Below are positions 9,854 through 17,953 of a stretch of DNA of 64,000 nucleotides, one piece after another. The notes beneath the pieces were generated by a model. That model did not search any database. It was not told where the DNA came from and saw nothing but the letters and a program-made list of their open reading frames with translations. The DNA is from Herbaspirillum rubrisubalbicans (lineage in GTDB: Bacteria; Pseudomonadota; Gammaproteobacteria; Burkholderiales; Burkholderiaceae_D). Each line of letters begins with the position of its first letter. The stretch's first letter is position 1. The stretch spans positions 1,116,001 to 1,180,000 of the forward strand of contig NZ_CP024996.1 in NCBI RefSeq assembly GCF_003719195.1, given 5' to 3'. The position numbers were made by a program, and so were the translations under genes.

Positions 9854-11179
9854 ATGTCGCCCCCACTCGTACACGTTCAGACCCCGACCACGCCTCCCGC
9901 CTCGGCCGAGGTGGTCGTCATCGGTGGTGGCATCGTCGGCATCTTCACTGCCTACTACCTCGCCAAGCGCGGGGTGTCGGTGGTGGTGGTCGAAAAGGGC
10001 CGCATCGGCGCCGAACAATCCAGCCGCAACTGGGGCTGGTGCCGCCAGCAGAACCGCGATGCACGCGAACTGCCGATGGCCACCAAGAGTATCGATCTAT
10101 GGGAACAATTCTCGGCCGAGACCGGCGAGGATACCGGTTTCAACCGTTGCGGCCTGCTCTACCTGTCCAACGACGATGAAGAAATCAACCGCTGGGCCAA
10201 CTGGGGCAAGTTCGCCAAGAGCGCAGGCGTGACCACCTACATGCTCGACAGCAAGCAAGCCGCCGAACGTGGCCGTGTCACCGGCCGCCAATGGAAGGGT
10301 GGGGTATTCTCGCCCACCGATGGCACCGCCGATCCGGTCAAGGCCGCCCCCGCCGTGGCGCGCGCCATCATGAAGCTGGGTGGTCACGTGATCCAGCAAT
10401 GCGCCGCCCGTGGCATCGAAACCGAAGGTGGCCGGGTCTCGGGCGTGATCACCGAAGCTGGTGTCATCAAGACCAAGGTCGCCATCCTGGCCGGCGGCGC
10501 CTGGGCTTCGTCCTTCTGCAACCAGTTGGGCATCCGCTTCCCGCAGGCCTCGATACGGCAATCGATCATGAGCGTGGTGCCGCAGGAGCAAAACTTGCCG
10601 GGTGCGTTGTACACCTCGGGCGTGTCCGTCACGCGGCGCAGCGATGGCTCCTATGCACTGGCCATCAGTGGTCGCGCCAAGGTCGATCCGACCCTGCAGT
10701 TCCTGCGCTTCTCGCCGCAGTTCCTGCCGATGTTCGCCAAGCGCTGGCGCAGCCTTTCGCCGGGTGGCCTGGAAGCCTTGCGCAGTGGTCATGAGACGCT
10801 CTCGCGCTGGCGCATGGATGCGCCCACGCCGATGGAAAAGATGCGCATCCTGGACGCTTCTGCCGATCCGGCCAGCATTCGCGCCACCCTGCGTCGCGCC
10901 ATTGAGCTCTTGCCCGAACTGGCCAAGGCCGAAGTCACCCATACCTGGGCCGGTTACGTGGACAGCACCCCCGATGGCGTGCCGGGCATCGGTGAATTGC
11001 CGCAGACTCCCGGCTTCATCCTGGCGGCCGGTTTCTCCGGTCACGGCTTTGGCATCGGGCCAGGCGCCGGGCACCTGATCGCCGACTTGGCCAGTGGTGT
11101 GGAACCGATCGTCGATCCGCGCCCCTATCACCCGAATCGTTTCTCCGATTCGTCCTGGGGCAAGGTGGCGGACTTCTGA
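9854..11179 (+). CDS. FAD-dependent oxidoreductase, DAO family
   Basis: A 441-residue amine or D-amino-acid-type oxidase. The FAD-binding Rossmann motif GGGIVG is at about 24-29, with the ribose-binding Glu near 47 (VVVVEKG). The segment SSRNWGWCRQQ follows, as in PuuB-like oxidases. The C-terminal GFSGHGFGIGPGAG element closes the FAD site. Such enzymes oxidise a C-N bond to an imine, consistent with RidA and an aldehyde dehydrogenase encoded nearby. It is translated immediately after the cupin gene and ends 13 bases before the convergent LysR gene. Substrate identity remains open. Confidence 0.85.
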   Translation: MSPPLVHVQTPTTPPASAEVVVIGGGIVGIFTAYYLAKRGVSVVVVEKGRIGAEQSSRNWGWCRQQNRDARELPMATKSIDLWEQFSAETGEDTGFNRCGLLYLSNDDEEINRWANWGKFAKSAGVTTYMLDSKQAAERGRVTGRQWKGGVFSPTDGTADPVKAAPAVARAIMKLGGHVIQQCAARGIETEGGRVSGVITEAGVIKTKVAILAGGAWASSFCNQLGIRFPQASIRQSIMSVVPQEQNLPGALYTSGVSVTRRSDGSYALAISGRAKVDPTLQFLRFSPQFLPMFAKRWRSLSPGGLEALRSGHETLSRWRMDAPTPMEKMRILDASADPASIRATLRRAIELLPELAKAEVTHTWAGYVDSTPDGVPGIGELPQTPGFILAAGFSGHGFGIGPGAGHLIADLASGVEPIVDPRPYHPNRFSDSSWGKVADF

Positions 11180-11192
11180 GCCGAGTGCAGCC

Positions 11193-12128
11193 TCAGCGAC
11201 GCCAGGGTACCGGCTGGAAGGCCCGTTTGGCGGCCTCCAGAAACACCCGCTGACGGGTGGTGAGACCCTGGCGGCTGGGCAGCAGCGCCATGATCGGTGC
11301 CGGCTCCAGGTGCCAGCCGGGCAGCACGCGCTTCAAGCTGCCCTCGGCCACCAGGTGTGCGCAATCCCATTCGGAGCGCGCCACGAAGCCCAGCCCGTCG
11401 AGGGCCCAGTCGCGCGTGATGGTGCCATCGTTGGAGGAGAGCGCGCCGGACAGGCGTACGGTCAAGGCCTTGCCCTGGCGCCGACCAGTGCTGTCGACCG
11501 GCGAAAAGCGCAGGCGGCTGACATCGTCATCGTTCTCGCGCAGGCACAGGTAGGGATACTCGGTCAGTTCCGAGGGGTGCTTGAGGCGGCTCATGCGCCG
11601 TGCCAGTGCCGGACTGGCGCACAGGAAGCGCTCATTGGGTGCCAGGAAGTGGCCGATCCAGGACGAGCCCTTGACCTGGCCGATGGAAATGACGGCATCG
11701 GCCCCGGTGGCAACTGCCAAGGGACTCTCGGCCAGCAGCAGCGAGATGACCAGGTTGGGATGGGTGCGATGCAGATCGCGCACCAGCGGCGCCACGTAGC
11801 GGCGCCCGAAACCGAAGGGCGCCACCACCCGTAGCGTACCGCTGACGCTGGCCTGGCCGCCGCGATCGGATTCGTGCGAGACGCGTGCTGTGATTGACTC
11901 GATGCGCTCCAGGATGTCCATGGCTTCCTGCACCAGGCGCTGGCCTTCGTCGGTAAGCGCGATGCCACGGGTGGCGCGGTTGGCCACGCGCACGCCGATG
12001 CGGTCCTCGATGCGTTGCAGTCGCACCGTCACCGCTGGCGGCGTCAGGTCCAGCAGACGGGCCGCTGCGGCCAGCGAAGAGGCCGAGCCCAGCGCGCGCA
12101 GCAATTGCATGTCGTCGAGTTGCAGCAT
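11193..12128 (-). CDS. LysR family transcriptional regulator
   Basis: A 311-residue regulator. The N-terminal winged helix (about 1-60) includes SAARLLDLTPPAVTVRLQRI and a recognition helix region, followed by the effector-binding domain. It is divergent from RidA/aldehyde dehydrogenase and convergent with the FAD oxidoreductase, so it is the natural local regulator of the catabolic block. Its start codon overlaps a CATTAA-N7-TTAATG dyad, which suggests autoregulation. The effector is unknown. Confidence 0.88.
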   Translation of the reverse strand: MLQLDDMQLLRALGSASSLAAAARLLDLTPPAVTVRLQRIEDRIGVRVANRATRGIALTDEGQRLVQEAMDILERIESITARVSHESDRGGQASVSGTLRVVAPFGFGRRYVAPLVRDLHRTHPNLVISLLLAESPLAVATGADAVISIGQVKGSSWIGHFLAPNERFLCASPALARRMSRLKHPSELTEYPYLCLRENDDDVSRLRFSPVDSTGRRQGKALTVRLSGALSSNDGTITRDWALDGLGFVARSEWDCAHLVAEGSLKRVLPGWHLEPAPIMALLPSRQGLTTRQRVFLEAAKRAFQPVPWRR

Positions 12129-12144
12129 TAAAAACCTCTTAATG
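12126..12144. promoter_or_regulatory. CATTAA-N7-TTAATG dyad at the LysR/RidA divergent promoter
   Basis: CATTAA (12126-12131) and TTAATG (12139-12144) form an inverted repeat that overlaps the start codon of the LysR gene and lies about 130 bases before RidA. A further ATTAAACATG string follows at about 12160. It matches the half-sites at 8961 and 16627. A role as regulator binding site is inferred. Confidence 0.42.
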
Positions 12145-12275
12145 GTGGATTGAACGAATATTAAACATGGATGATGGCGCTTTGGCTACAGTCCATCTCA
12201 GGAAATTGATGGCCTCCTGGCCCATCAGACCGCTCAGACAGCCTCTTGCCCCTTGACCTTTGCCCCGCAGACCTC

Positions 12276-12680
12276 ATGAACCACGACGCCCACCCTTCGC
12301 ACTATCCCGTCACCATCAACCCGCTCGGCCTGGCCACGCCAGGCGGCCACTATAGCCATGTGACCACCGGCAATGGCATGGTCTTCATCTCCGGCCAACT
12401 CCCTATTGATGCCAGCGGTCGCAAGCTCACCGAGGCCTCCTTCGAGGCTCAGGCGCTGCAGGTGCTGGCCAACGTCGAGGCCGCCCTGGTGGGGGCCGGT
12501 AGCGAGATCGGCAAGCTTTTGCAGGTGCGCATCTATGTCACCGATGTTGCGCACTGGCCGCTGTTCAACGAGCTCTATGCACGCTGGGCGGGTGCAGCCA
12601 AGCCGGCGCGCGCGGTGGTGCCGGTGCCGGCACTGCACTTTGGTCTGCAGATCGAGGTGGAAGCCACCGCACTGCTTTGA
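12276..12680 (+). CDS. RidA family protein (reactive imine/enamine deaminase)
   Basis: A 134-residue RidA/YjgF-type protein. It shows the ISGQLPID strand, the ANVEAALVGAGS helix and the conserved Arg in KPARAVVPVPAL that binds the substrate carboxylate. RidA proteins hydrolyse reactive imines released by PLP or flavin enzymes. Here the FAD oxidoreductase and the D-serine dehydratase-like enzyme in the same block could supply such imines (inference). The ATG at 12276 is preferred over a TTG thirty bases upstream because the homologous core begins after it. It is followed 72 bases later by the aldehyde dehydrogenase. Confidence 0.88.
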   Translation: MNHDAHPSHYPVTINPLGLATPGGHYSHVTTGNGMVFISGQLPIDASGRKLTEASFEAQALQVLANVEAALVGAGSEIGKLLQVRIYVTDVAHWPLFNELYARWAGAAKPARAVVPVPALHFGLQIEVEATALL

Positions 12681-12752
12681 ACAGGGCTGGCGCGCAGCAC
12701 CATCGGCCCACTGCACGCCACATCACGGACTACGACTCAAGGATCTTGTGAC

Positions 12753-14219
12753 ATGACTACTTCTCTTTCTCCCCTGGCCCACCTGACCGCGACCGGTCGG
12801 CTGGACCATTTCTACATCAATGGTCAATGGGTGCCGCCGCAGGGCAACGATCGCGCCGCCGTGATCTCCCCGGCTACCGAAGCCGCGGTCTGCGAGATCG
12901 CCCTGGGCAATGCGGGCGATGTGGATCGCGCAGTACAGGCGGCACGTCGGGCGCTGCCCGACTGGGCTGCGACGTCGCCGTGGACGCGTGCCGCCTTCCT
13001 GGGCCGGGTTCATGCACTGCTGCTGGAGCGCAGTGAACTGTTCGCCCAGGCCCTGACTCTGGAGATGGGCGCGCCCATCAGCTACGCCCGGACTGCGCAC
13101 GTGCCGCTGGCGGCCGAACACCTGCGCGTGGCGCGCGACAACCTGGCCGACTACCCCTTCATCCGCCCGCGCGGCACCACCGCCATCGTGCGCGAGCCCA
13201 TCGGCGTATGTGCCTTGATCACCCCCTGGAACTGGCCGATCTACCAGATCACCGCCAAGGTCGGCCCGGCCCTGGCCGCTGGTTGCACGGTGGTCTTGAA
13301 GCCTAGCGAACTCTCGCCGCTGTCGGCGCTGCTGTTTGCCGAGATCGTGCATGACGCCGGCATCCCGGCGGGCGTGTTCAACCTGGTCAATGGCAATGGC
13401 GCCGAAGTCGGTGCAGCCATGTCCTCGCATCCTCAGGTGGACATGGTGTCCATCACTGGCTCCACCCGCGCCGGCGTGCTGGTGGCGCAGGCGGCGGCTA
13501 CCACCGTCAAGCGCGTGGCCCAGGAGCTGGGTGGCAAGTCGCCCAACCTGGTGTTGCCTGACGCGGACCTGGCGCGTGCCATTCCTCCCGGTGTGGCGGC
13601 GGCGTTCCGCAACATGGGCCAGTCTTGCAGTGCGCCCACCCGCTTGATCGTGCCGCGAGCGATGCTGTCGCAGGTGCATGAACTGGCATTGCAAACGCTG
13701 GCGCAGATGAAGGTCGGCGATCCGAGTGATGCAGCCACCACCCATGGCCCGCTGGCCAACCGCGCGCAATTCCTGCGGGTGCAGCAGATGATCGAGGTCG
13801 GTATGAAGGATGGCGCGCGGCTACTGGCCGGTGGCCCCGGACGACCGCAAGGGTTGGAACAAGGTTACTATGCGCGCCCCACGATTTTCTCGGACGTACA
13901 CACCGACATGGCGATCGCCCAGGAAGAGATCTTCGGTCCGGTGCTGGCCATCCTGCCCTATGACAGCGTGGAAGAAGCCATCACCATCGCCAACGACACC
14001 GTCTATGGTCTGGGTGCGCACGTACAAGGTACGGACAAGGACCAGGTACGCGCCGTGGCGGCCCGCATCCAATCCGGCCAGGTTCACCTGAACTATCCGG
14101 CCTGGGATCCGCAGGCTCCCTTCGGCGGCTACAAGCAGTCCGGCAACGGCCGCGAGTATGGCGTGGAGGGCATGGAAGAATACATGGAAGTCAAATCGAT
14201 ACTGGGCTATTACGCCTGA
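12753..14219 (+). CDS. NAD(P)-dependent aldehyde dehydrogenase
   Basis: A 488-residue member of the classic aldehyde dehydrogenase family. The catalytic general base Glu is at about 258 (QELGGKSPNLV), and the nucleophile Cys at about 292 (NMGQSCSAPTR). The cofactor segment TPWNWPIYQI is at about 158-167, and the C-terminal PFGGYKQSGNGRE is present. Expected role: oxidation of the aldehyde formed after oxidative deamination of the imported compound. It lies between RidA and the M20 hydrolase on the same strand with short gaps. The specific aldehyde cannot be named. Confidence 0.92.
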   Translation: MTTSLSPLAHLTATGRLDHFYINGQWVPPQGNDRAAVISPATEAAVCEIALGNAGDVDRAVQAARRALPDWAATSPWTRAAFLGRVHALLLERSELFAQALTLEMGAPISYARTAHVPLAAEHLRVARDNLADYPFIRPRGTTAIVREPIGVCALITPWNWPIYQITAKVGPALAAGCTVVLKPSELSPLSALLFAEIVHDAGIPAGVFNLVNGNGAEVGAAMSSHPQVDMVSITGSTRAGVLVAQAAATTVKRVAQELGGKSPNLVLPDADLARAIPPGVAAAFRNMGQSCSAPTRLIVPRAMLSQVHELALQTLAQMKVGDPSDAATTHGPLANRAQFLRVQQMIEVGMKDGARLLAGGPGRPQGLEQGYYARPTIFSDVHTDMAIAQEEIFGPVLAILPYDSVEEAITIANDTVYGLGAHVQGTDKDQVRAVAARIQSGQVHLNYPAWDPQAPFGGYKQSGNGREYGVEGMEEYMEVKSILGYYA

Positions 14220-14238
14220 ACCGCCCGAGGGCCAGCAC

Positions 14239-15447
14239 ATGACACCAGAACAGATGGAGATTCAACACGACGCGGCTAGTGTGGGTAGCCACCGCGCCCA
14301 CTGGGCCAGCCTGCGCCGTGACCTTCATGCGCATCCCGAACTGCGCTTTGAGGAACACCGCACCGCCGAGGTGGTGGTCAAGGAATTGCAGGCGCTGGGC
14401 TATGCGGTCACGCGCGGCCTGGGTGGCACTGGCGTGGTGGCCAGCCTGCCGGGCGCCGATCCGCAGCGCGGCATCGTCCTGCGCGCCGACCTGGATGCCT
14501 TGCCCATCCATGAAGCCAATGAGTTCGCTCATGCTTCGTGTAGCCACGGCATCATGCACGCCTGCGGCCATGACGGCCATACCGTCATGCTGCTGGGCGC
14601 GGCGCGGGTGTTGAAGCAGATGCCGCAACTGCCGGGCAGCGTGCACTTTGTGTTCCAGCCGGGGGAAGAGGGCGGGGCAGGGGCGCGCAAGATGATCGAC
14701 GATGGCCTCTTCACGCAATTCCCCACCGAGGCCGTCTTCGGGATGCACAACTGGCCGGGTCTGCCGGCCGGGCAGTTCGGCTTGCGCACCGGCCCCATCA
14801 TGGCGGCCGGTTCGCGCCTGAAGATCACCATCACCGGCAAGGGTGCGCACGCGGCCCAGCCGCACCTGGGACTGGACCCGATCCCGCTGGCCTGCTCCAT
14901 GGTCTTGCAGTGCCAGACCATCGCCGCGCGCCACAAGGATCCAGTGGATCCGGCGGTGATTTCGGTGTGCATGTTCCATGCCGGCGATACCGACAACGTC
15001 ATTCCCGACCGGGCCGAGTTGCGCGGCACCATCCGCACGCTCTCCTCCACGCTGCAACAGAAGCTGCAGGAAGATATCCGCCGCATGTGCCAGGCACTGG
15101 CCGAGGCCTATGGCGCCCAGGTCGAGGTGGAGTTCTTCCAGTACTACCCGGCCACCATCAATACGCCTGCCGAAACCGACTTCTGTGAGCGTGTCATCCG
15201 CCAGACCTTTGGCGATGCGCGCATTCGTACCGGCATCCCGGCCAATATGACTTCGGAAGATTTCGGCTTCATGCTCGAGGAGCGGCCCGGCACCTATGTC
15301 TTGATCGGCAATGCCCCAGCCGATCGCCCCTCGCACTCGCTGCACCACCCGCACTATGACTTCAACGATGACATCATCGAAGAAGGCGTGCGTTACTGGG
15401 TGGCGCTGGCGCAGTCGTATTTCAGCAGCGATCTCACCAGCCGTTGA
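14239..15447 (+). CDS. M20 family amidohydrolase (hippurate hydrolase/aminoacylase type)
   Basis: A 402-residue metallo-amidohydrolase. The binuclear metal site is visible in MHACGHDGHT (Cys about 109, His about 111) and in FQPGEEGG (Glu about 143-144); a C-terminal SLHHPHYDFND His element is present. Members cleave N-acyl amino acids or similar amides in the cytoplasm. It starts at the ATG at 14239, 19 bases after the aldehyde dehydrogenase stop, with GAGG upstream. Its 3' end overlaps the convergent PLP enzyme gene by 14 bases. In this block it may release the amino compound from an amide (inference). Confidence 0.9.
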   Translation: MTPEQMEIQHDAASVGSHRAHWASLRRDLHAHPELRFEEHRTAEVVVKELQALGYAVTRGLGGTGVVASLPGADPQRGIVLRADLDALPIHEANEFAHASCSHGIMHACGHDGHTVMLLGAARVLKQMPQLPGSVHFVFQPGEEGGAGARKMIDDGLFTQFPTEAVFGMHNWPGLPAGQFGLRTGPIMAAGSRLKITITGKGAHAAQPHLGLDPIPLACSMVLQCQTIAARHKDPVDPAVISVCMFHAGDTDNVIPDRAELRGTIRTLSSTLQQKLQEDIRRMCQALAEAYGAQVEVEFFQYYPATINTPAETDFCERVIRQTFGDARIRTGIPANMTSEDFGFMLEERPGTYVLIGNAPADRPSHSLHHPHYDFNDDIIEEGVRYWVALAQSYFSSDLTSR

Positions 15448-16564
15448 AACGCGGCCAGGTAGCGATGCTGCCATCGCTGGCGATGGCGTGATACTCCGGG
15501 TACTGCGCCCCGGTGGCGCAGGCGTGGTTGGGCAGGATGCGCAGGCGCGTGCCGATGGGCAGGCGCGCGGCGATGTCGCGGTCGGCCTCACCTTGGCGTG
15601 ACAGGATGCCGTGTTCCTGGTTGGCGCCGCTCATCAGATAGCCTTCCAGCACCCGGCCATCCTCGGTGCAGACCTGACCGTAGCCGAAGTCATGCTTGCG
15701 GCCCTGGGTGCCGCGGTCGCGGCTCATGGCCATCCATCCGGCATCGACAATGGCCCAGCCTTTTTCCTGTTGATGGCCGATCACCGTGGTCAGCACGCTC
15801 AGGGCGATGTCGTCCAGGGTGTTGACGCCCACGTTGTGCATCACCAGGTCGAACATGGCATAGACCCCGGCGCGCACTTCGGTGATGCCTTGCAAATGCT
15901 GGGCGCGCAGCGCGGTGGGCGTGGAGCCGATGCTGACCACCTCGCAGGGCAGCCCGGCGGCCCGCAACCGTTCGGCTGCGTGGACGCAGCCGGCGCGTTC
16001 CTGTTCGGCCACGCGCACCAGGTCGGCGTCGTTGTCGTAGTCATAGCTGGAGCCGGCATGGGCGATCACGCCGCCCAGCTTCATGCCGCCTTCGTGCAGG
16101 ATGCTGCCGACGGAAAGCAGGGTGGCGTCCTCGGGGGCGATGCCGGAGCGGTGGCCATCGACATCGATCTCGATCCAGACTTCGAAGCATTCATCGTGCT
16201 CCTGCCCGAAGCGCACGATGGCCTCGGCGCAGGCCACGCTATCGGCCACGATCTTCAGCGCGCAACCCTGGCGGCGCAGGGCCAGCGCCTGACCCAGCTT
16301 GGTGGGCGCCATGCCCACTGCATAGACGATATCGGTGATGCCTTCGGCGAAGAACTGTTCGGCCTCCTTCAAGGTGGAGACGGTGATGCCGCGCGCACCG
16401 GCCTGCAATTGAGCCTGCACCACTTCACGGCACTTGGTGGTCTTGACGTGTGGACGGAAGCGCACGCCCAGCGCATCCATGCGCTGCTGCATACGAGCGA
16501 TGTTGTGCTCCATGCGGGTGATGTCGATCAAGGCGGCGGGGGTAGGCAGGGATGCCAGATTCAT
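15434..16564 (-). CDS. DSD1 family PLP enzyme (D-serine dehydratase / D-threonine aldolase-like)
   Basis: A 376-residue fold-type III PLP enzyme. An alanine racemase-like N-terminal barrel holds the Schiff-base Lys in RPHVKTTK (about Lys41). The C-terminal metal site PNHACA gives His347 and Cys349, matching the zinc ligands of vertebrate D-serine dehydratase. Products of such enzymes include imines handled by RidA. The ATG at 16564 has AGGAG six bases upstream, so the longer frame is rejected. It is preceded by a long inverted repeat at 16627-16656. It could act on D-serine, D-threonine or 3-hydroxyaspartate; sequence alone does not separate these. Confidence 0.87.
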   Translation of the reverse strand: MNLASLPTPAALIDITRMEHNIARMQQRMDALGVRFRPHVKTTKCREVVQAQLQAGARGITVSTLKEAEQFFAEGITDIVYAVGMAPTKLGQALALRRQGCALKIVADSVACAEAIVRFGQEHDECFEVWIEIDVDGHRSGIAPEDATLLSVGSILHEGGMKLGGVIAHAGSSYDYDNDADLVRVAEQERAGCVHAAERLRAAGLPCEVVSIGSTPTALRAQHLQGITEVRAGVYAMFDLVMHNVGVNTLDDIALSVLTTVIGHQQEKGWAIVDAGWMAMSRDRGTQGRKHDFGYGQVCTEDGRVLEGYLMSGANQEHGILSRQGEADRDIAARLPIGTRLRILPNHACATGAQYPEYHAIASDGSIATWPRFNGW

Positions 16565-16626
16565 GCTGAACTCCTGAAGATTGCGCTGTACGGAGCACTG
16601 ACTATAGGAGATTGGCCTCAAGCTGT

Positions 16627-16656
16627 GCTTAATGCCGGATAAATCCAGCATTAAGC
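16627..16656. promoter_or_regulatory. long inverted repeat upstream of the DSD1-like gene
   Basis: GCTTAATG (16627-16634) and CATTAAGC (16649-16656) are perfect inverted arms. The interior continues as GC-c-GGAT-aa-ATCC-a-GC, giving a nearly symmetrical 30-base element. It lies 63 bases upstream of the minus-strand PLP enzyme start and just beyond the 3' end of the LysR gene at 16690. A regulator binding site is more likely than a terminator because there is no T-run. Its arms share TTAATG/CATTAA with the sites at 8961 and 12126. Confidence 0.5.
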
Positions 16657-16689
16657 GTGGTTTAAGGTGTCGCTGTCGCCTGCACAGGT

Positions 16690-17586
16690 TTAGGTTTGAT
16701 CAAACTGCCGAATCGTCTCCAAAACGTTGGCCGTGGCTTGATCCAAGGTGGCCAGGGCACGATGCGCGACGCCTACGTGGCGCCGCAGGACGGGCGAGAG
16801 CGGCACGATCCTGATGTCCTTGTGCCGGCCCAGCTCGGCCGCCAACGGTTGTTCCAGCGGCAGTACGGCTGCTCCATAGCCGGCCGATACCAGGCTTTTC
16901 ATGGCTTCCGTGTAGTTCAATTCGATCCGGGCGCGGGGATTTTCTCCGGCGGCGGCAAACCATTCCATCGTGAGGCGGTACATCTGGGTGGTCGCATCGT
17001 TGAAGATCATCGGCTTGTCCGCCAGCCAGGCCGGTCTTATCGTGGCAGGGCAATCCCAGGAGGCCGGAAGATAAGCCATCATCTTGTCGCTACGCCAGTG
17101 GCTAATCCGTATTTCCTTGGTCTTCTGGATGGGGGTGGAGACCAGGCCGATGTCGAGCGTGCCTTGTTGCAGCCGGTCCATGGTTTCTACCGAGCCCAGG
17201 ATGTTGACTTCGACGTCGATTCCCGGAAACGCGCTCTCCAGCTTCTTCAACACGCGGGGCAGCAGGTGAACCACCACGCCGGTGGAGGTGCCCAGTCGCA
17301 CGCGACCGACCTTGCCTTCCACATGTTTCTGGGCGACGTCGAGCAGATCATCGACGTCGCGCAACAGGCGTCTGGCGCGTTCTATCAGTATCGTCCCCAG
17401 TGCCGTCGGCTGGGCCCGGCGACTGCCGCGCATGAGCAAGGGCGCGCCGATGCGTGCTTCCAGCTCGCTCACATGCAGGCTGATTGTCGGCTGCGCCAGA
17501 TGCAGCGCGTTGGCTGCGGCAGAAAATGTTCCCAGGTCGACGATGCTCACCAGTGTGCGCAACTGGTCCAGGCTCAGTTCTCTCAT
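16690..17586 (-). CDS. LysR family transcriptional regulator
   Basis: A 298-residue regulator with an N-terminal winged helix (DLGTFSAAANALHLAQPTIS region, about 17-36) and a C-terminal LysR substrate-binding domain. It lies upstream of the DSD1-like enzyme on the same strand, separated by about 125 bases that hold a strong inverted repeat. It probably controls that gene and perhaps the whole amino-compound block; it is the second LysR protein in 6 kb. The effector is not known. Confidence 0.88.
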   Translation of the reverse strand: MRELSLDQLRTLVSIVDLGTFSAAANALHLAQPTISLHVSELEARIGAPLLMRGSRRAQPTALGTILIERARRLLRDVDDLLDVAQKHVEGKVGRVRLGTSTGVVVHLLPRVLKKLESAFPGIDVEVNILGSVETMDRLQQGTLDIGLVSTPIQKTKEIRISHWRSDKMMAYLPASWDCPATIRPAWLADKPMIFNDATTQMYRLTMEWFAAAGENPRARIELNYTEAMKSLVSAGYGAAVLPLEQPLAAELGRHKDIRIVPLSPVLRRHVGVAHRALATLDQATANVLETIRQFDQT

Positions 17587-17683
17587 CAGCTTTCCTGATA
17601 GTTGGGTTCATGAAACTCAATTTTACCAATAAGCAGGAATACCCGATGATGGCTCCCATTCGAGTGGAGCCAGGGAGAACATC

Positions 17684-17902
17684 ATGTGGGACAGGTTCAG
17701 GCATATCCTCGCGCGTGTGACCGGGGATCATGGAAGTTCAGCGCAAGGCGCAGCGGGGGAAATGCATGGCATGGGGCCACGCGAGTTGAATGACCTTGGG
17801 ATCGGTGCGAGTCAAATTCCGTTCGTTCTCAACGGTGACAGTCAGGATGCACGCGGGATTGGCTCCCGCTTCCCGGTACAGGATGCTCACTCTCCAGAGT
17901 GA
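17684..17902 (+). CDS. small DUF1127-like protein
   Basis: A 72-residue open frame starting at an ATG with GGGAGA eight bases upstream, a good ribosome binding site. It contains MGPRELNDLGIGASQI (about 30-45), which resembles the DUF1127 core (S-x-R-E-L-x-D-I-G-L). The N-terminus MWDRFRHILARVTG is short and basic. DUF1127 proteins are small, often RNA-binding or phosphate/stress-associated in other proteobacteria. The 5' leader holds a GGCTCC/GGAGCC hairpin (17651-17671). It ends 51 bases before the convergent chemoreceptor gene's stop. Confidence 0.6.
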   Translation: MWDRFRHILARVTGDHGSSAQGAAGEMHGMGPRELNDLGIGASQIPFVLNGDSQDARGIGSRFPVQDAHSPE

Positions 17903-17953
17903 GCCAGGAGGCCATCATCAAGCCGCAGATGACGTGATGATGGCCTTGGATCT

